Positions 1-20,930 of a stretch of 21,170 nucleotides of DNA are shown one piece after another (the stretch's first letter is position 1; each line of letters begins with the position of its first letter). Position numbers and translations under genes: made by a program. The notes beneath the pieces were generated by a model. That model saw only the letters and a program-made list of their open reading frames with translations, made no database searches and had not been told where the DNA came from. The DNA comes from Saccoglossus kowalevskii (taxonomy: Eukaryota; Hemichordata; Enteropneusta; Harrimaniidae): positions 82,939 through 104,108 of the forward strand of contig NW_003120955.1 of assembly GCF_000003605.2 (NCBI RefSeq), written 5' to 3'.

Positions 1-676
1 GGACTCGATTACGGTAGCAAAGCCTATACTCATTAACAACTGTACATACAACATGGATCTTTGGTATTTTGGACCTGATTACGGTAGCAAAGCCTATACT
101 CATTAACAACTGTACATACAGCATGAATCTTTGGTATTTTAGACCCGATTACGGTAGCAAAGCCTATACTCATTAACAACTGTACATACAGCATGAATCT
201 TTGGTATTTTAGACCCGATTACGGTAGCAAAGCCTATACTCATTAACAACTGTACATACAGCATGAATCTTTGGTATTTTAGACCTGATTACGGAAGCAA
301 AGCCTATACTCATTAACAAATGTACATACAGCATGAATCTTTGGTATTTTAGACCTGATTACGGTAGCAAAGCCTATACTCATTAACAACTGTACATACA
401 GCATGAATCTTTGGTATTTTAGACCTGATTACGGTAGCAAAGCCTATACTCATTAACAACTGTACATACAGCATGAATCTTTGGTATTTTAGACCTGATT
501 ATGGTAGCAAAGCCTATACTCATTAACAACTGTACATACTGCATGAATCTTTGGTATTTTAGACCTGATTACGGTAGCAAAGCCTATACTCATTAACAAC
601 TGTACATACAGCATGAATCTTTGGTATTTTAGACCTGATTACGGTAGCATAGCCTATACTCATTAACAACTGTACA
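1..676. repeat. 70-bp tandem array, about 9.6 copies
   Basis: The word GATTACGGTAGCAAAGCC recurs every 70 bp at the same offset (near 7, 77, 147 and so on to 637). Copies differ by only a few substitutions, so the array is young or homogenised. It is cut by the window's left edge. The period is not a multiple of three and each frame is broken by stops, so it is unlikely to be coding. It probably lies in an upstream LRRC34 intron. Confidence 0.95.
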
Positions 677-1160
677 ATATAAAAGAAAGTATCATTCAAC
701 TCAAAGAGTAAGAATGAAATAGAACAAAAAGATGCAAAAATTATTGCTTCTAAAAATAATTCTGTACAAACAGTGCATGCTATTGTAACTCTAAATGTAA
801 ATCACTTTTCATTGGGTAACTGTGCAAGCAATATCATCAATGATTGGCACATTCACTCTCACTGTTAGATCTCCTTGGGAATTATATGAGGTATAATAGG
901 ACATTCCAAGAATATACATGTATAAATTTGGATTTAAACATGGTCTAGTTCACACATGTAATTGTATGATATATGAATTTTAGTATGAAAACTAATCAGG
1001 TTTAGTTCTTAACATGGATCCTATAACTCACACAAAGTTCAGAATCCTAAGGTTAAATCAGAAATAGTACCTACTGGTACTACTACAGTAGTATAGCTGT
1101 CCACAACACAGATATACACAGACTACAAATGTGTTAATTCATTTATCTTGGATTTTATAG
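677..1160. other. AT-rich non-coding stretch, probably LRRC34 intron
   Basis: Between the 70-bp array and the acceptor at 1159-1160. No exon-like frame with LRRC34 similarity was seen, and no RNA gene was recognised. Confidence 0.55.
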
Positions 1161-1350
1161 GGAACCTAAAGACTACATGGATTTAGTGTTGCCAGGTAAC
1201 AATCACCTTATAACAAATATCAGACTGACTGATGATGATATGCGTCCATTATACGAGACATTAAAAAACAATGCATACATCCATTCCATGGATTTGAGAT
1301 ATAATAATATTGGAGATACAGGTGCAGAGTATATTGCAAAGCTTTTAGAG
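1161..1350 (+). CDS. LRRC34: LRRC34 exon a (first visible)
   Basis: Acceptor TTTTATAG ends at 1160 and donor GTGAGA starts at 1351. The exon opens in phase 1 (one base, then GAA CCT AAA), so an upstream coding exon must exist; the Met codon at 1177 is internal, not the start. It encodes about 63 residues ending AEYIAKLLE, with one full LRR. Confidence 0.88.
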
Positions 1351-4300
1351 GTGAGAAAATATTCTGTGTTTATTGTAAATACTGTTATTTTGTTGTTTGG
1401 ATGGCTGACTTTTAAACAATGTAGAAATAGTGTATGTTACAAATAACATCAAGTTAGTTTAATTTTGAAACATTATGTCATATATATTGTACATTGTTTT
1501 TACATTTTACATCTTTACTCTTTTTGTTATACAAGTATGGGTATATCAGTGAGTATAAAATCTATTGACAATTTATTCTCCCAGTGTATTTTTACACTTT
1601 TTGTAATATTATTGAATCAATAGTCATTATATTTAGTTGGATTGTATTCTTTTACTAAGCACTATTGCTTGGTTCACCATATTGTATGAAGCTTATGCTG
1701 ACCACTAAATGATTTCTTGTTATTCATGTATTACAGGAAACTGTGGTGTTAAGATCTGTAAATCTCATGTGTAATGACATTGGAGAAGCCGGGGCTAAAG
1801 TCATTGCCAAAGCATTTCAGGTAGCGTAGAACTGATGTAGGAAAGTTTATTCAGTTAATGGCCACACAAACTCACTCATTTGAAGAGCAGTGGTTTTGTC
1901 ATGCAGTGCGGGTTCAAATTTGGTGTAAACAAACAATATACATGTATTCCATGTTTTATATATGTTGTTATGGGGGATCAATGAAATTATTTACATGCAT
2001 GGTGGTCTGGTCAAATTTCCTGGTCTGCTTGCAATTGATGGCTGTACAGAGATCATGAAACAAAGAACGCAATTTTTCATAATGTGTGTGTCAGCAGAAT
2101 ATGAGATTTGTCTGCTGCTTACTCATGGGAATGTTAGTAATTTAAAATGATTTTTAATGCAGGGCTGGTAACTTTCTGACAGGGCTAGTAAAATTTAAAA
2201 CTTACTTGTCCTGATGTCGGCACACAGAAATTTCAAAAACTGTATGGGACCCATATATGACACAATGCGATGACCAACTTTTAAAGTTATGATGATTGTA
2301 CTGCATGCAATGTAAAAATAATCTTCTTGTAATCCTTGTCAGTTGAATACACATACAGTTAATAAAACATCCTTCATCTTCTCGGGGGGGGGGGTGTATG
2401 ATTACAAATAATATTGTCTCGTGAAAAAAATGAAATAACATGTGACAGAATGATCTCAACTCCTGAATATATTTATTTCTCTTTATTTTCAGACCAATGA
2501 GACATTGGTATCTCTGAAACTAAATGGTAATAAGATTGGTAATAAAGGTGGAATGGCTTTTGCTGGTGTTTTACAAGTCAACAATACATTAGAAGAACTT
2601 GATTTAGGAGATACAGACCAGGTATGGTACATATACATATCTTTTTACTAGTAATATGTAATAATTCATATGCCATTTGAAAAGAATGATCACTCCACTC
2701 ACCTATCACACTCCAAATACCAGAGCATGCCATTTGAAAAGACTGATCACTCCACTCACTTTTTACTCTACAAATACCAGGGTATGCCATTTAAAATACT
2801 TTTAACTAATCTTGATAAGTTATATAATTCCTTTGTCAACTTTAGGGTACAGAGAGTGTCATAGCATTAGCAACAGTTTTGAATCAAAATAAATCCATCA
2901 GAGCTCTTAACGTGAATAGACCACTATTGTTCAGTCACCAAGAAGAAACTACAGTACATATGGCAAGAATGTTAAAAGTCACCAGCACACTCCAAGAGTT
3001 ACATCTTCAGAAGTGTGACATCAGAGATTTTGGAGCTGAACGACTATCTGATGCACTCATTGACAATTCATCACTTAAGTATCTTGATGTAAGCTGGTGA
3101 GTTACTACATTGTGCTCGCATCTTGGTAGTAGGCCCCTCACGTATGTTACATTTCATGTGCAAACCGGCATGCATGTGAGCCATATCAGTGTGCCTCATC
3201 ATCTGACACCTGGAACACTGAAAAATACAATATGATAGTGGTTTATGAGAAACTTTTTATGACAATGAAGCTTTTGTATGGTTTCAGTAAGCAAATGCAT
3301 CTTTTAATTTCCAATTCTTATCAACTCATATTTATTTATAGCAATCATGTGATTTATTTTATGTAGATCTGCATATACATGTAGAATTCTTGGGGTGTAA
3401 GGGAAAAGTCTACACTGGTGTGTGTATGTAATTGGACTCTTGAATTTATGTGTACTTGTTAAGGATGTTAGATTTTTTTTCTAATTTAGCAATCGTATTA
3501 CAAGAGATGGTGCCAAACACTTATCAAAACTATTAAAACACAACACACCACTACAGATCCTAGACTTAGGATTTAACAGAATAGAAGATGATGGTGCCAA
3601 GCATCTTGCTGATGCCCTGGGACAATTTAACACATGTCTAACTCAGTAAGTTAATGTCTGTCACCCTAACAATACATGTAACTGTAATGCTTTACATTGG
3701 TTTTAACAAAATTATTGATGCCTGGATGACTGAGACTTTATATGGCTAGGAAGAAAATTCAATTTTTGTACAGCTTAATAAGACTATAAATTTATAAAAT
3801 TGTTTTAAAGAAAAACAAAAGATATTAAATTATGTAGTGTGGGGGCACAATGGCTCTGCATGGTGCACTTGTTTTTCTGTTTTAATAGAAATCTCTGGTA
3901 TGTTATATTACAAAGCTGGTCTTACTGAGAATTCAAATAGGTTGAGATTAGAGTATATATTAAGGTGGGAAAAGTCTTGCTTTGAGATATATGTTGTAAC
4001 TGTTTCAATCTAAAATATAGATATAATTTATATCTTCTATTTGCTGTAGTTTGGTGATTACCACTAATCAAATAAAAGGACCTGGAGTGTGTGCGATTGC
4101 TAAGGCCATGAAGCTAAATATATCATTAAATAATGTATATATATGGGGAAATAATTTAGAGACACCAGCATGTGTGGTAAGTACACTAGCATAGATAAAT
4201 ATATCATTAAATAATGTATATATATATATGGGGAAATAATTTAGAGACACCAGCATGTGTGGTAAGTACACTAGCACAGATAAATATATCATTAAATAAT

Positions 4301-5110
4301 GTATATATATGGGGAAATAATTTAGAGACACCAGCATGTGTGGTAAGTACACTAGCACAGATAAATATATCATTAAATAATGTATATATATATATGGGGA
4401 AATAATTTAGAGACACCAGCATGTGTGGTAAGTACACTAGCACAGAAAAATATATCATTAAATAATGTATATATATGGGGAAATAATTTAGAGACACCAG
4501 CATGTGTGGTAAGTACACTAGCACAGATAAATATATCATTAAATAATGTATATATATATGGGGAAATAATTTAGAGACACCAGCATGTGTGGTAAGTACA
4601 CTAGCACAGATAAATATATCATTAAATAATGTATATATATGGGGAAATAATTTAGAGACACCAGCATGTGTGGTAAGTACACTAGCACAGATAAATATAT
4701 CATTAAATAATGTATATATATGGGGAAATAATTTAGAGACACCAGCATGTGTGGTAAGTACACTAGCACAGATAAATATATCATTAAAAAATGTGATAAT
4801 ACTGTGATCTTGCAGTGAACATGTAAAACTTGAATTATTGTCACAACTAAGTCATTTACACACTTTCAGGCACTGTTTTACATCTCTTACATCCAGATGA
4901 AGAAAGATATCTTTGTTCTTATAGGCGTTCAATGAGTTGATAGAAACAGAGAGACTTGATCAGCGTAATACAGATGTGAAACCATACGTAGTGGATGGAG
5001 TTGTCTACTTATCTGAAATATCACATGGTATTCGCAGACACTACTATTGGACACCATTTTATGGGCCAGATGTTGAAAACAGTAAAGCTCGAGATCAATT
5101 GGATTTTTAA
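1161..5110 (+). CDS. LRRC34: LRRC34-like leucine-rich repeat protein (seven 3' exons, 5' end missing)
   Basis: Spliced gene; coding exons 1161-1350, 1737-1820, 2493-2621, 2846-3096, 3490-3645, 4050-4176 and 4925-5110 (TAA at 5108-5110). All introns are GT-AG, and phases agree to give 373 residues after one leading base of a split codon. The product is a chain of ribonuclease-inhibitor-type LRRs of about 28 residues, recognisable by repeated LxLxxNxIGxxGAxxIAxxL patterns (for example MDLRYNNIGDTGAEYIAKLL in the first exon and LDLGFNRIEDDGAKHLADAL in the fifth). The closing exon has the LRRC34 tail signature, with NTDVKPYVVDGVVYLSE and then HYYWTPFYG. From the family literature, mammalian LRRC34 is enriched in testis and pluripotent cells and associates with nucleolar proteins; that role is inferred here. 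Mammalian LRRC34 is somewhat longer, so one or more N-terminal exons lie upstream. Intron 6 contains an amplified copy of the exon-6 splice donor. The identity is strong; function in this species is unknown. Confidence 0.9.
1737..1820 (+). CDS. LRRC34: LRRC34 exon b
   Basis: 84 nt, 28 codons, phase 0 at both ends: exactly one ribonuclease-inhibitor LRR (RSVNLMCNDIGEAGAKVIAK). Acceptor ATTACAG ends at 1736. The donor GTAGCG is weaker than the other donors of this gene. Confidence 0.88.
1821..2492. other. LRRC34 intron b-c with an 11-G run
   Basis: No coding similarity. Contains an uninterrupted run of 11 G at 2384-2394 in otherwise AT-rich DNA. Small open frames here overlap each other and show no protein signature. 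Confidence 0.6.
2493..2621 (+). CDS. LRRC34: LRRC34 exon c
   Basis: 129 nt, phase 0 at both ends, acceptor TTTTCAG and donor GTATGG. It encodes 43 residues with the LRR core LVSLKLNGNKIGNKGGMAFA followed by NNTLEELDLGDTDQ. Confidence 0.88.
2669..2795. repeat. 57-bp tandem duplication, about 2.2 copies
   Basis: TGCCATTTGAAAAG recurs at 2671 and 2728, and a third partial copy (TGCCATTTAAAA) at 2785. It fills most of the short intron between exons c and d. Confidence 0.88.
2846..3096 (+). CDS. LRRC34: LRRC34 exon d
   Basis: 251 nt, acceptor TTTAG and donor GTGAGT. It encodes 83 residues plus two bases of a Cys codon (TG|C). Contains a less regular LRR (SIRALNVNRPLLFSHQEETT) that matches the LRRC34 family rather than generic LRR proteins, then LQELHLQKCDIRDFGAERLS. 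Confidence 0.9.
3097..3489. other. LRRC34 intron d-e
   Basis: No gene, repeat array or RNA recognised. A T-run and AATTTAG acceptor close it. Confidence 0.6.
3490..3645 (+). CDS. LRRC34: LRRC34 exon e
   Basis: 156 nt, acceptor AATTTAG after a T-run and donor GTAAGT at 3646. It completes Cys218 and ends two bases into a His codon. Carries two LRRs, with NRITRDGAKHLSKLLKHN and then LDLGFNRIEDDGAKHLADAL. Confidence 0.9.
3646..4049. other. LRRC34 intron e-f
   Basis: AT-rich with no recognisable internal feature. Ends with a normal pyrimidine-rich acceptor (CTTCTATTTGCTGTAG). Confidence 0.6.
4050..4176 (+). CDS. LRRC34: LRRC34 exon f, with amplified 3' end
   Basis: 127 nt, acceptor TTTGCTGTAG and donor GTAAGT at 4177. 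It encodes 43 residues ending NNVYIWGNNLETPACV in phase 0, which joins exactly to exon g (AFNELIETE). The last 60 nt and the donor are repeated seven more times downstream. The first donor is chosen because the reading frame meets TAG at 4192-4194 just beyond it. Confidence 0.88.
4117..4797. repeat. 81/85-bp array of exon-f end plus splice donor, 8 copies
   Basis: The unit holds the last 60 nt of LRRC34 exon f, the donor GTAAGT and about 15 nt of intron. GTAAGT begins at 4177, 4262, 4343, 4428, 4509, 4592, 4673 and 4754, giving spacings of 85, 81, 85, 81, 83, 81 and 81. The longer units differ by extra TA pairs in the TATATA tract. Near-identity of copies points to recent expansion. Overlapping open frames on both strands here result from the repeat and are not separate genes. 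Confidence 0.95.
4925..5110 (+). CDS. LRRC34: LRRC34 terminal coding exon g
   Basis: 186 nt, acceptor TTATAG ending at 4924, stop TAA at 5108. It encodes 61 residues including DVKPYVVDGVVYLSEISHGI and RRHYYWTPFYGP, the diagnostic post-LRR tail of LRRC34. The last residues (KARDQLDF) are less recognisable. Confidence 0.92.
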   Translation, partial: AFNELIETERLDQRNTDVKPYVVDGVVYLSEISHGIRRHYYWTPFYGPDVENSKARDQLDF

Positions 5111-5830
5111 ATTTAGATAACTGCCATCCCATTTGCCTTCAAACAGGAACTAAAATTTTCTATTTTGTGATTCCTTAGAAACCTGGAAGGAATTAGTGAA
5201 ATATTACATTCAACACAAAACTTGTTTTGTGGAATTTCTGCATCCATTCATGTTACAATGTCCTTGATGGTATGAAAGATTCTCAATAATCAGTAAGTTG
5301 TAACATATTTATGAGTATTCAACACGGCCATTCTCTAGTTCTACTGTTAGCCCATATGTACTGAAAAGTATTAAGTTATTTATCAATATCTTTCAAACAT
5401 GCAAATACTAAGAGGCATAATAGAGAATTTCATTATCTTGAAGTGATGAATACACCCTGCCACTTTGCTATTTGTATACAATTCTGATGTACAACCTAAA
5501 AGTCGAGAAAAAACAGGAGCAACAATATTAAACTCCATTGCTCTGTGAAACTTTTACAATATGGGGGTAATGGCGATACAGCGTCCTCAAACAGTGAAAC
5601 CTTCCAAAGCTGGTTTATACAAATAGGTCCATCTAGAATGGTCTAAAATGATGTTCCCTCTAGATAGGTTTACCCAAGACTCAGTTTAGACAGATTTTGA
5701 TCTGTTTGAACCTTATGTAAATACAATTACTGTCTATTTGTTGTTCTTTGTTAATTTTAATTTTTTGTTCATTGTGTAATTATATTTAAACTTATTTGTG
5801 CTATAAAATAAAAGGTACAGTTATTGATTA
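5111..5830 (+). other. LRRC34: Probable LRRC34 3' UTR
   Basis: Non-coding sequence after the LRRC34 stop, running to the first good poly(A) signal. The right boundary is inferred from that signal, not observed. Confidence 0.4.
5807..5812 (+). terminator. Candidate poly(A) signal AATAAA for LRRC34
   Basis: AATAAA about 700 nt after the stop, preceded by a T-rich stretch. A second plus-strand AATAAA lies at 6287-6292, so the true site is uncertain. Confidence 0.4.
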
Positions 5831-7080
5831 TTATTATTAACAGATGTAATATTTTCTATTCTATTTCTACATTTGTCATTGAAGTGTTATATAGTGATAA
5901 TGAATACCATCATTGTACAAACTAATATTGTCTTGAAATCACTTTATCACTGGTTATATAATGCTCTTTGCAAACTTGTATTCCATTCCACTTTAAATAC
6001 TTTTATATTCTGTGTTTTCAATTTTAAACCAATTTGACTTATGCAGCTTCTAATATTTAAGCCTGATCAGTAATGGCTGAAGCGAAAACAAGAACATTAC
6101 AATTTTGAAAGCAATTAAACTGAAAGTTGTAGCAATATTTTACAATGTCCAGTTTTAAGTTCTTTGGTTATTACGCCACTATGTGTGCACCAGTGTCGAT
6201 TCTTATGAAGGAAATGGCTGTTTTCCCAGGTGTATGGATACCAAGTTGGCCTAGATTTTATTTGCCTTGCTTCTATTGTGTGCATGAATAAAGGAAGACA
6301 CTTTTATTTTTGATGAACATAGGTTTACCTATGATAAAGCCAAGCCTTATGTCTTTGCTAGTTAACTGAAGGTGATATAGTGGTAGTACAAGTTTTGCAT
6401 AAATATGTTTTTTTTTTGTAAACAAAGACAATAGACATCTGCTTTTCATATGTGCATTGTAGTCAAACTCTCTAAGAACCTGAAACTTCTGTTCTGAAAA
6501 TGTTTCACCTCATCAGGTTTTGGTACAAGTTACTATTTTTTCTGCAATTTTCCCCGATTTCAATGTTAATTCACATCAAAGATATACATTTTCTTCTCAT
6601 GTTAAGGTAACTCTTTTATGACCATATTTGTTGTACCCTTCAAATTGTAAGATTTTTTCCACATACTGTACTTGGTTTATGAGTGTATTTCACACAAGAA
6701 CCTCAAATTTTTAGTCTTCATATGCTGGATCATTAAAATATTTGTTAGTTGCCATAGCTACACATGCAAACGTAGATCACTAATTATAAACAGTGTTATG
6801 AAAGGTGACAATGGTAATGATGAAAGAGTACCTATGGACTAAACAGTAGAATTAGACGTTACTTATATTATGTTACTTTATCAAATATCTGCTATTTGGT
6901 AGAAATACGAATGGGAAGTGAAATTTCTCAACTTGTTTCCATCATAAATATAATTAGAAACCAGTCTGTTTAGCTAAAAAAGATAAACACTGATGAAATA
7001 ATTACACTAATATTTCCAGCCAAGGAGAAATCAGATGCTAGAGATAAAAATACTGTTCAATACATTGTATATTTAAAATT
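5831..7080. other. Intergenic AT-rich DNA between convergent genes
   Basis: No open frame with protein-like content on either strand, no array and no recognised transposon. May include alternative 3' UTR ends of either gene. Confidence 0.5.
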
Positions 7081-7087
7081 GAAATTT

Positions 7088-7093
7088 TTTATT
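7088..7093 (-). terminator. Candidate poly(A) signal for PEX14
   Basis: TTTATT on plus reads AATAAA on minus, about 600 nt after the PEX14 stop. Other copies (such as 6303-6308) exist, so the choice is tentative. Confidence 0.35.
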
Positions 7094-7696
7094 AGAGTCA
7101 CTATAATATAAATGTTGTTACAGTTTGGCAGATTATATTAATACTTTGTAAATAAATTATCTTGAGTAATTTGCATAGAAAGTAGAGATCACCTGATACT
7201 ATTTTCTCTGGTAGACATATCTCTAATAGAAGGGCTATATCATTGACACTGTTCTTTTCCATAGTGCATGCTCTACTAAAATTACAAATACATGTGTGTT
7301 AATCACTTAACCACATATAGTGTAAGCAGTTAACTGTTGATGTCAAAAATCACAACAATTTGAGAGTTTAGCTGGGATTAGTCACTGAAACCAGAAAAAT
7401 TTACACTACTCAAGTTATCCAGGATCAGATTTCCTAGCAAACATTTGTGGCTTGCAAAATTTGCAGTGGGGGTGTAGTGAAGATTTTTTCAATTTCTAAA
7501 AACGATAATTAGGGCTAGAGTTGAGAAGCAGTATGATTTGCTACTGTAACAATGAATGTTACCAAGGCGATTTTAAGATGAAAATTCTCTGAATCAAGTT
7601 CAAGGCTATTCTATTTTTTTTTTGAGGTATCACTCTTCAGGGAAATTAATCACAGGCTCATCAAGATTATGTTGAATAAAATTATGCAAATAATTC

Positions 7697-18657
<10,961 letters not shown>

Positions 18658-19050
18658 CTAATTCAAAGTAGACTAAATAAATAGGAATAAATACACAGTG
18701 CATGCAACAATTAATATTCTCTTTCCAAAATTGTTTATTGATAAATTAAGATTCACAATGTAAAATTGGTCAGCTCTTGTTGAAAGCAATCACATAAATA
18801 AATAAATTTCTTAAACACAGGGGGCTGGGTGACTAATAATCAACCAATGACCATTGGTAGCCCGTTCAATTTAAATGCCTTGCAAGAATCAATGACATTT
18901 TTGAAATACTTTTTTCTCAGGTTTGCCCTATTTGAGGGCGTGTTGTTTATCATTTTCATATAGCAATCTCCTCATAGGTTAACATTGTCGTCTATGGAGT
19001 TTCAATTAGTGGTATGAGCCCTACTGACTGCATCATCATCATGCCTAGTC
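18658..19050. other. Upstream of PEX14 exon A, no gene seen
   Basis: AT-rich. I searched this stretch and the rest of the window to 21170 on the minus strand for a short ATG exon ending in phase 0 at a good donor and found none that was convincing. Confidence 0.5.
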
Positions 19051-19055
19051 CTGCG

Positions 19056-19534
19056 TACAGTGCTGTGTGTACAGGGACGCATTCGGTTGATAGATGACCC
19101 CCACCACAGCCCTGCGTACCTCCAGAGACAATGTCCAGGACTTTGAAAAATATAATTAACAGCACTCCCAGTTTGGTGTCCAATTGTGGATGATATCGGC
19201 TACTTTGTCCTAAAAACAAACGCATTCTCTTGCATGAATTAAATTAAAAATTGCAGCGTTTGATAGATGATTCCTTGGTACCTACGTCTTTACAATTTTT
19301 CCATCTTTATTAGTCGTTTTTTTTAAAGACATTTCAGTTTCAGATAATTTTGTAATAGTTGTTACGAATAACCATATCGTCATTTCAACTGATTGAAAAC
19401 TACTGCTGGGAATACTGCTTATTTTTAACTTGCTTACCAACTCCGCGCAACCAGACTTTGTCTATGGAGGTACGCAGGGCCGTTGTTGGGTGACATTTAT
19501 CAATCGAACGCGTCCCTGTACACACAGCACTGTA
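19056..19534. repeat. Inverted repeat pair of about 69 bp
   Basis: Arm 19056-19124 read on minus and arm 19465-19534 read on plus share GGAGGTACGCAGGGC and CGTCCCTGTACACACAGCAC with only scattered differences between. The arms are separated by about 340 bp. The family is unidentified. Confidence 0.8.
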
Positions 19535-19584
19535 TGGGGTGAGATACATGTAAGTGCCAAAAACATTTCTCTTAGTATTTTACC

Positions 19585-19745
19585 ATTATGTTCATATTTT
19601 TTTTCCTTTTGTTAGCATTTTTACATTATTCCATCATTACATGTATCGGGTATGTTCATATTATTATGTGCACATTATGTTTTAATTTTGTTAGCATTTT
19701 TACAATATATGTCATCATTATGTTCACATTTTTATATTGTTTTTA
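19585..19745 (+). repeat. ATGTTCACATTTTTA-type AT-rich repeat, left flank of LINE
   Basis: Loose repeats of TTTTGTTAGCATTTTTACA and TTATGTTCACATTTTTAT. The same words occur in inverted orientation at 20695-20860. Confidence 0.7.
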
Positions 19746-19750
19746 TATAG

Positions 19751-20640
19751 GTAGTAGAATTGGTAGTAGAATGGAAATTGGACGACTACCATTACTAGCA
19801 AAAATACAACTGAATGCAATCATATACTACCAAAATATTATTAAGAATGGCCCAATCAGTCTAGTATATGATGCAATAAAAGATCAACAACAAAACAAAT
19901 ATAATGACACATGGTTAATGAATCTGCATAAAATAAAACAGCTGTATGATATTAAGAATTTAGAAACAATTAAAAAAGACAGTTTAAACAAAAAGTGAAT
20001 GAATATTACAATTATAAATGGAACCAAGATAATCAAAGACCAGATTCAAAACTAAGAACTTATACATTACTGAAGAAAAATATAAATACTGAACCATACA
20101 TTAAAATCCTTGATAATAAAGAAAACATTGGTCTATTAGCAAAATTGAGACTAAGTGCCCATAAACTAAACATCGAGATGGGAAGGCACAAAAGACCAAA
20201 AATAAAAACAGAAGACAGAAAATGTACTAAATGCAACCTACTTGAGGATGAAATTCATTACATCACAAAATGTGAACTTTACACAGATGAAAGAGAGTTG
20301 TTATATTCACATTTTTCAAAGAAAATTAACAATTTTCAACACTGTACAAACAAAGAAAAATTCATTCATATATTGAATACAAACAACAAATATTTACTAA
20401 CAGAGCTTATCAAATTTATAAAAACAGCAAATACCATTAGAGAAAACCACCTAATGGGTCATTAATATTTTTTTTTTAACATTATTTCATGTAACTGTAT
20501 TGTAGTAGATTTTAGATATCTAACTTGTTATGTTTATTTTAACACCTTTATTGCATTTCATAAACCAAAATAGATATGTAATTCATTCTATAAGGTTGTA
20601 ATAAAGAATTATCTTATCTTATCTTATCTTATAGGACAAC
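19751..20640 (+). mobile_element. 5'-truncated non-LTR retrotransposon (LINE)
   Basis: Contains the ORF2 C-terminal region, a short 3' UTR, AATAAA at 20600-20605 and a tail of four ATCTT units (20611-20630), as expected for a LINE 3' end. There is no reverse transcriptase core and no endonuclease, so the copy is 5'-truncated and dead. TATAGG occurs at both borders (19746-19751 and 20630-20635) and might be a short target-site duplication, though six AT-rich bases are weak evidence. Confidence 0.75.
19752..20465 (+). pseudogene. LINE ORF2 C-terminal region, frameshifted
   Basis: Two overlapping frames cover the post-RT region. The first, up to the TGA at 19996-19998, has the EIGRLPLL motif typical of the segment after reverse transcriptase in invertebrate LINEs. 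The second, from 19995 to TAA at 20463, has AKLRLSAHKLNIEMGRHKRP and the zinc-knuckle-like CX2CX7HX4C (CTKCN...EDEIHYITKC). The frames are offset by one base at an A-run near 19990, best explained as an indel in a decaying copy. No catalytic residues remain, so no activity is expected. In the family this C-terminal region is thought to bind the element's RNA. Confidence 0.8.
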
Positions 20641-20694
20641 TACGGCATGTACTCGCGCCTAATCTAGGAAGTTTGTTCACCTTGCATAAATTAT

Positions 20695-20860
20695 CATAAT
20701 TAGACAGATAAATGTTAAATAATGCTAACATAATGAAAACATAATAACAAAATAATATATAAATGTGAACAAAACGATGAAATAATGTAAAAATGCGAAC
20801 AAAACGAAAACATACAATAAGGATAAAATAATGATAAAAATGTGAACATAATAATAATAA
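20695..20860 (-). repeat. ATGTTCACATTTTTA-type AT-rich repeat, right flank of LINE
   Basis: Read on minus: TATGTTCACATTTTTATC, GTTCGCATTTTTACATTATT and TTAGCATTATT, matching the left-flank repeat in opposite orientation. Confidence 0.65.
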
Positions 20861-20930
20861 CTTTATTGCATCCTTAGAAGTACAAATGTTCTATTGGTTT
20901 ACAGCAATAAATGAAATCAAAGAAAGCTTA
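20845..20930 (-). mobile_element. 3' end of a second LINE-like element, minus strand
   Basis: Read on minus, GGATGCAATAAAGTTATTAT with further TTA units is the usual AATAAA plus (TTA)n tail of an invertebrate non-LTR element. No coding part was recognised to its right. Confidence 0.45.

Noticed and set aside
1-676. 70-bp array as coding LRR modules
   Set aside because: The period is not divisible by three and stops (CATTAAC) interrupt the frame that reads DYGSKAYTH.
1177-1179. ATG as the LRRC34 start
   Set aside because: Coding similarity and a proper acceptor extend upstream to 1161 in phase 1, so this Met is internal.
4068-4844. Several overlapping open frames on both strands (repeating YLPHMLVSLNYFP and GNNLETPAC)
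   Set aside because: They arise from repeating an 81-bp unit that is stop-free in some frames. They cross the exon f donor and are not independent genes.
19430-19440. GTAAGC on minus as donor of the missing PEX14 first exon
   Set aside because: The upstream frame meets TAG eight codons earlier without an ATG, and the sequence lies beside a repeat arm.
19988-19998. Programmed -1 ribosomal frameshift in the LINE ORF
   Set aside because: The A-run resembles a slippery site, but the preceding base does not fit the canonical heptamer and the copy is truncated. A simple indel in a dead element is more likely.
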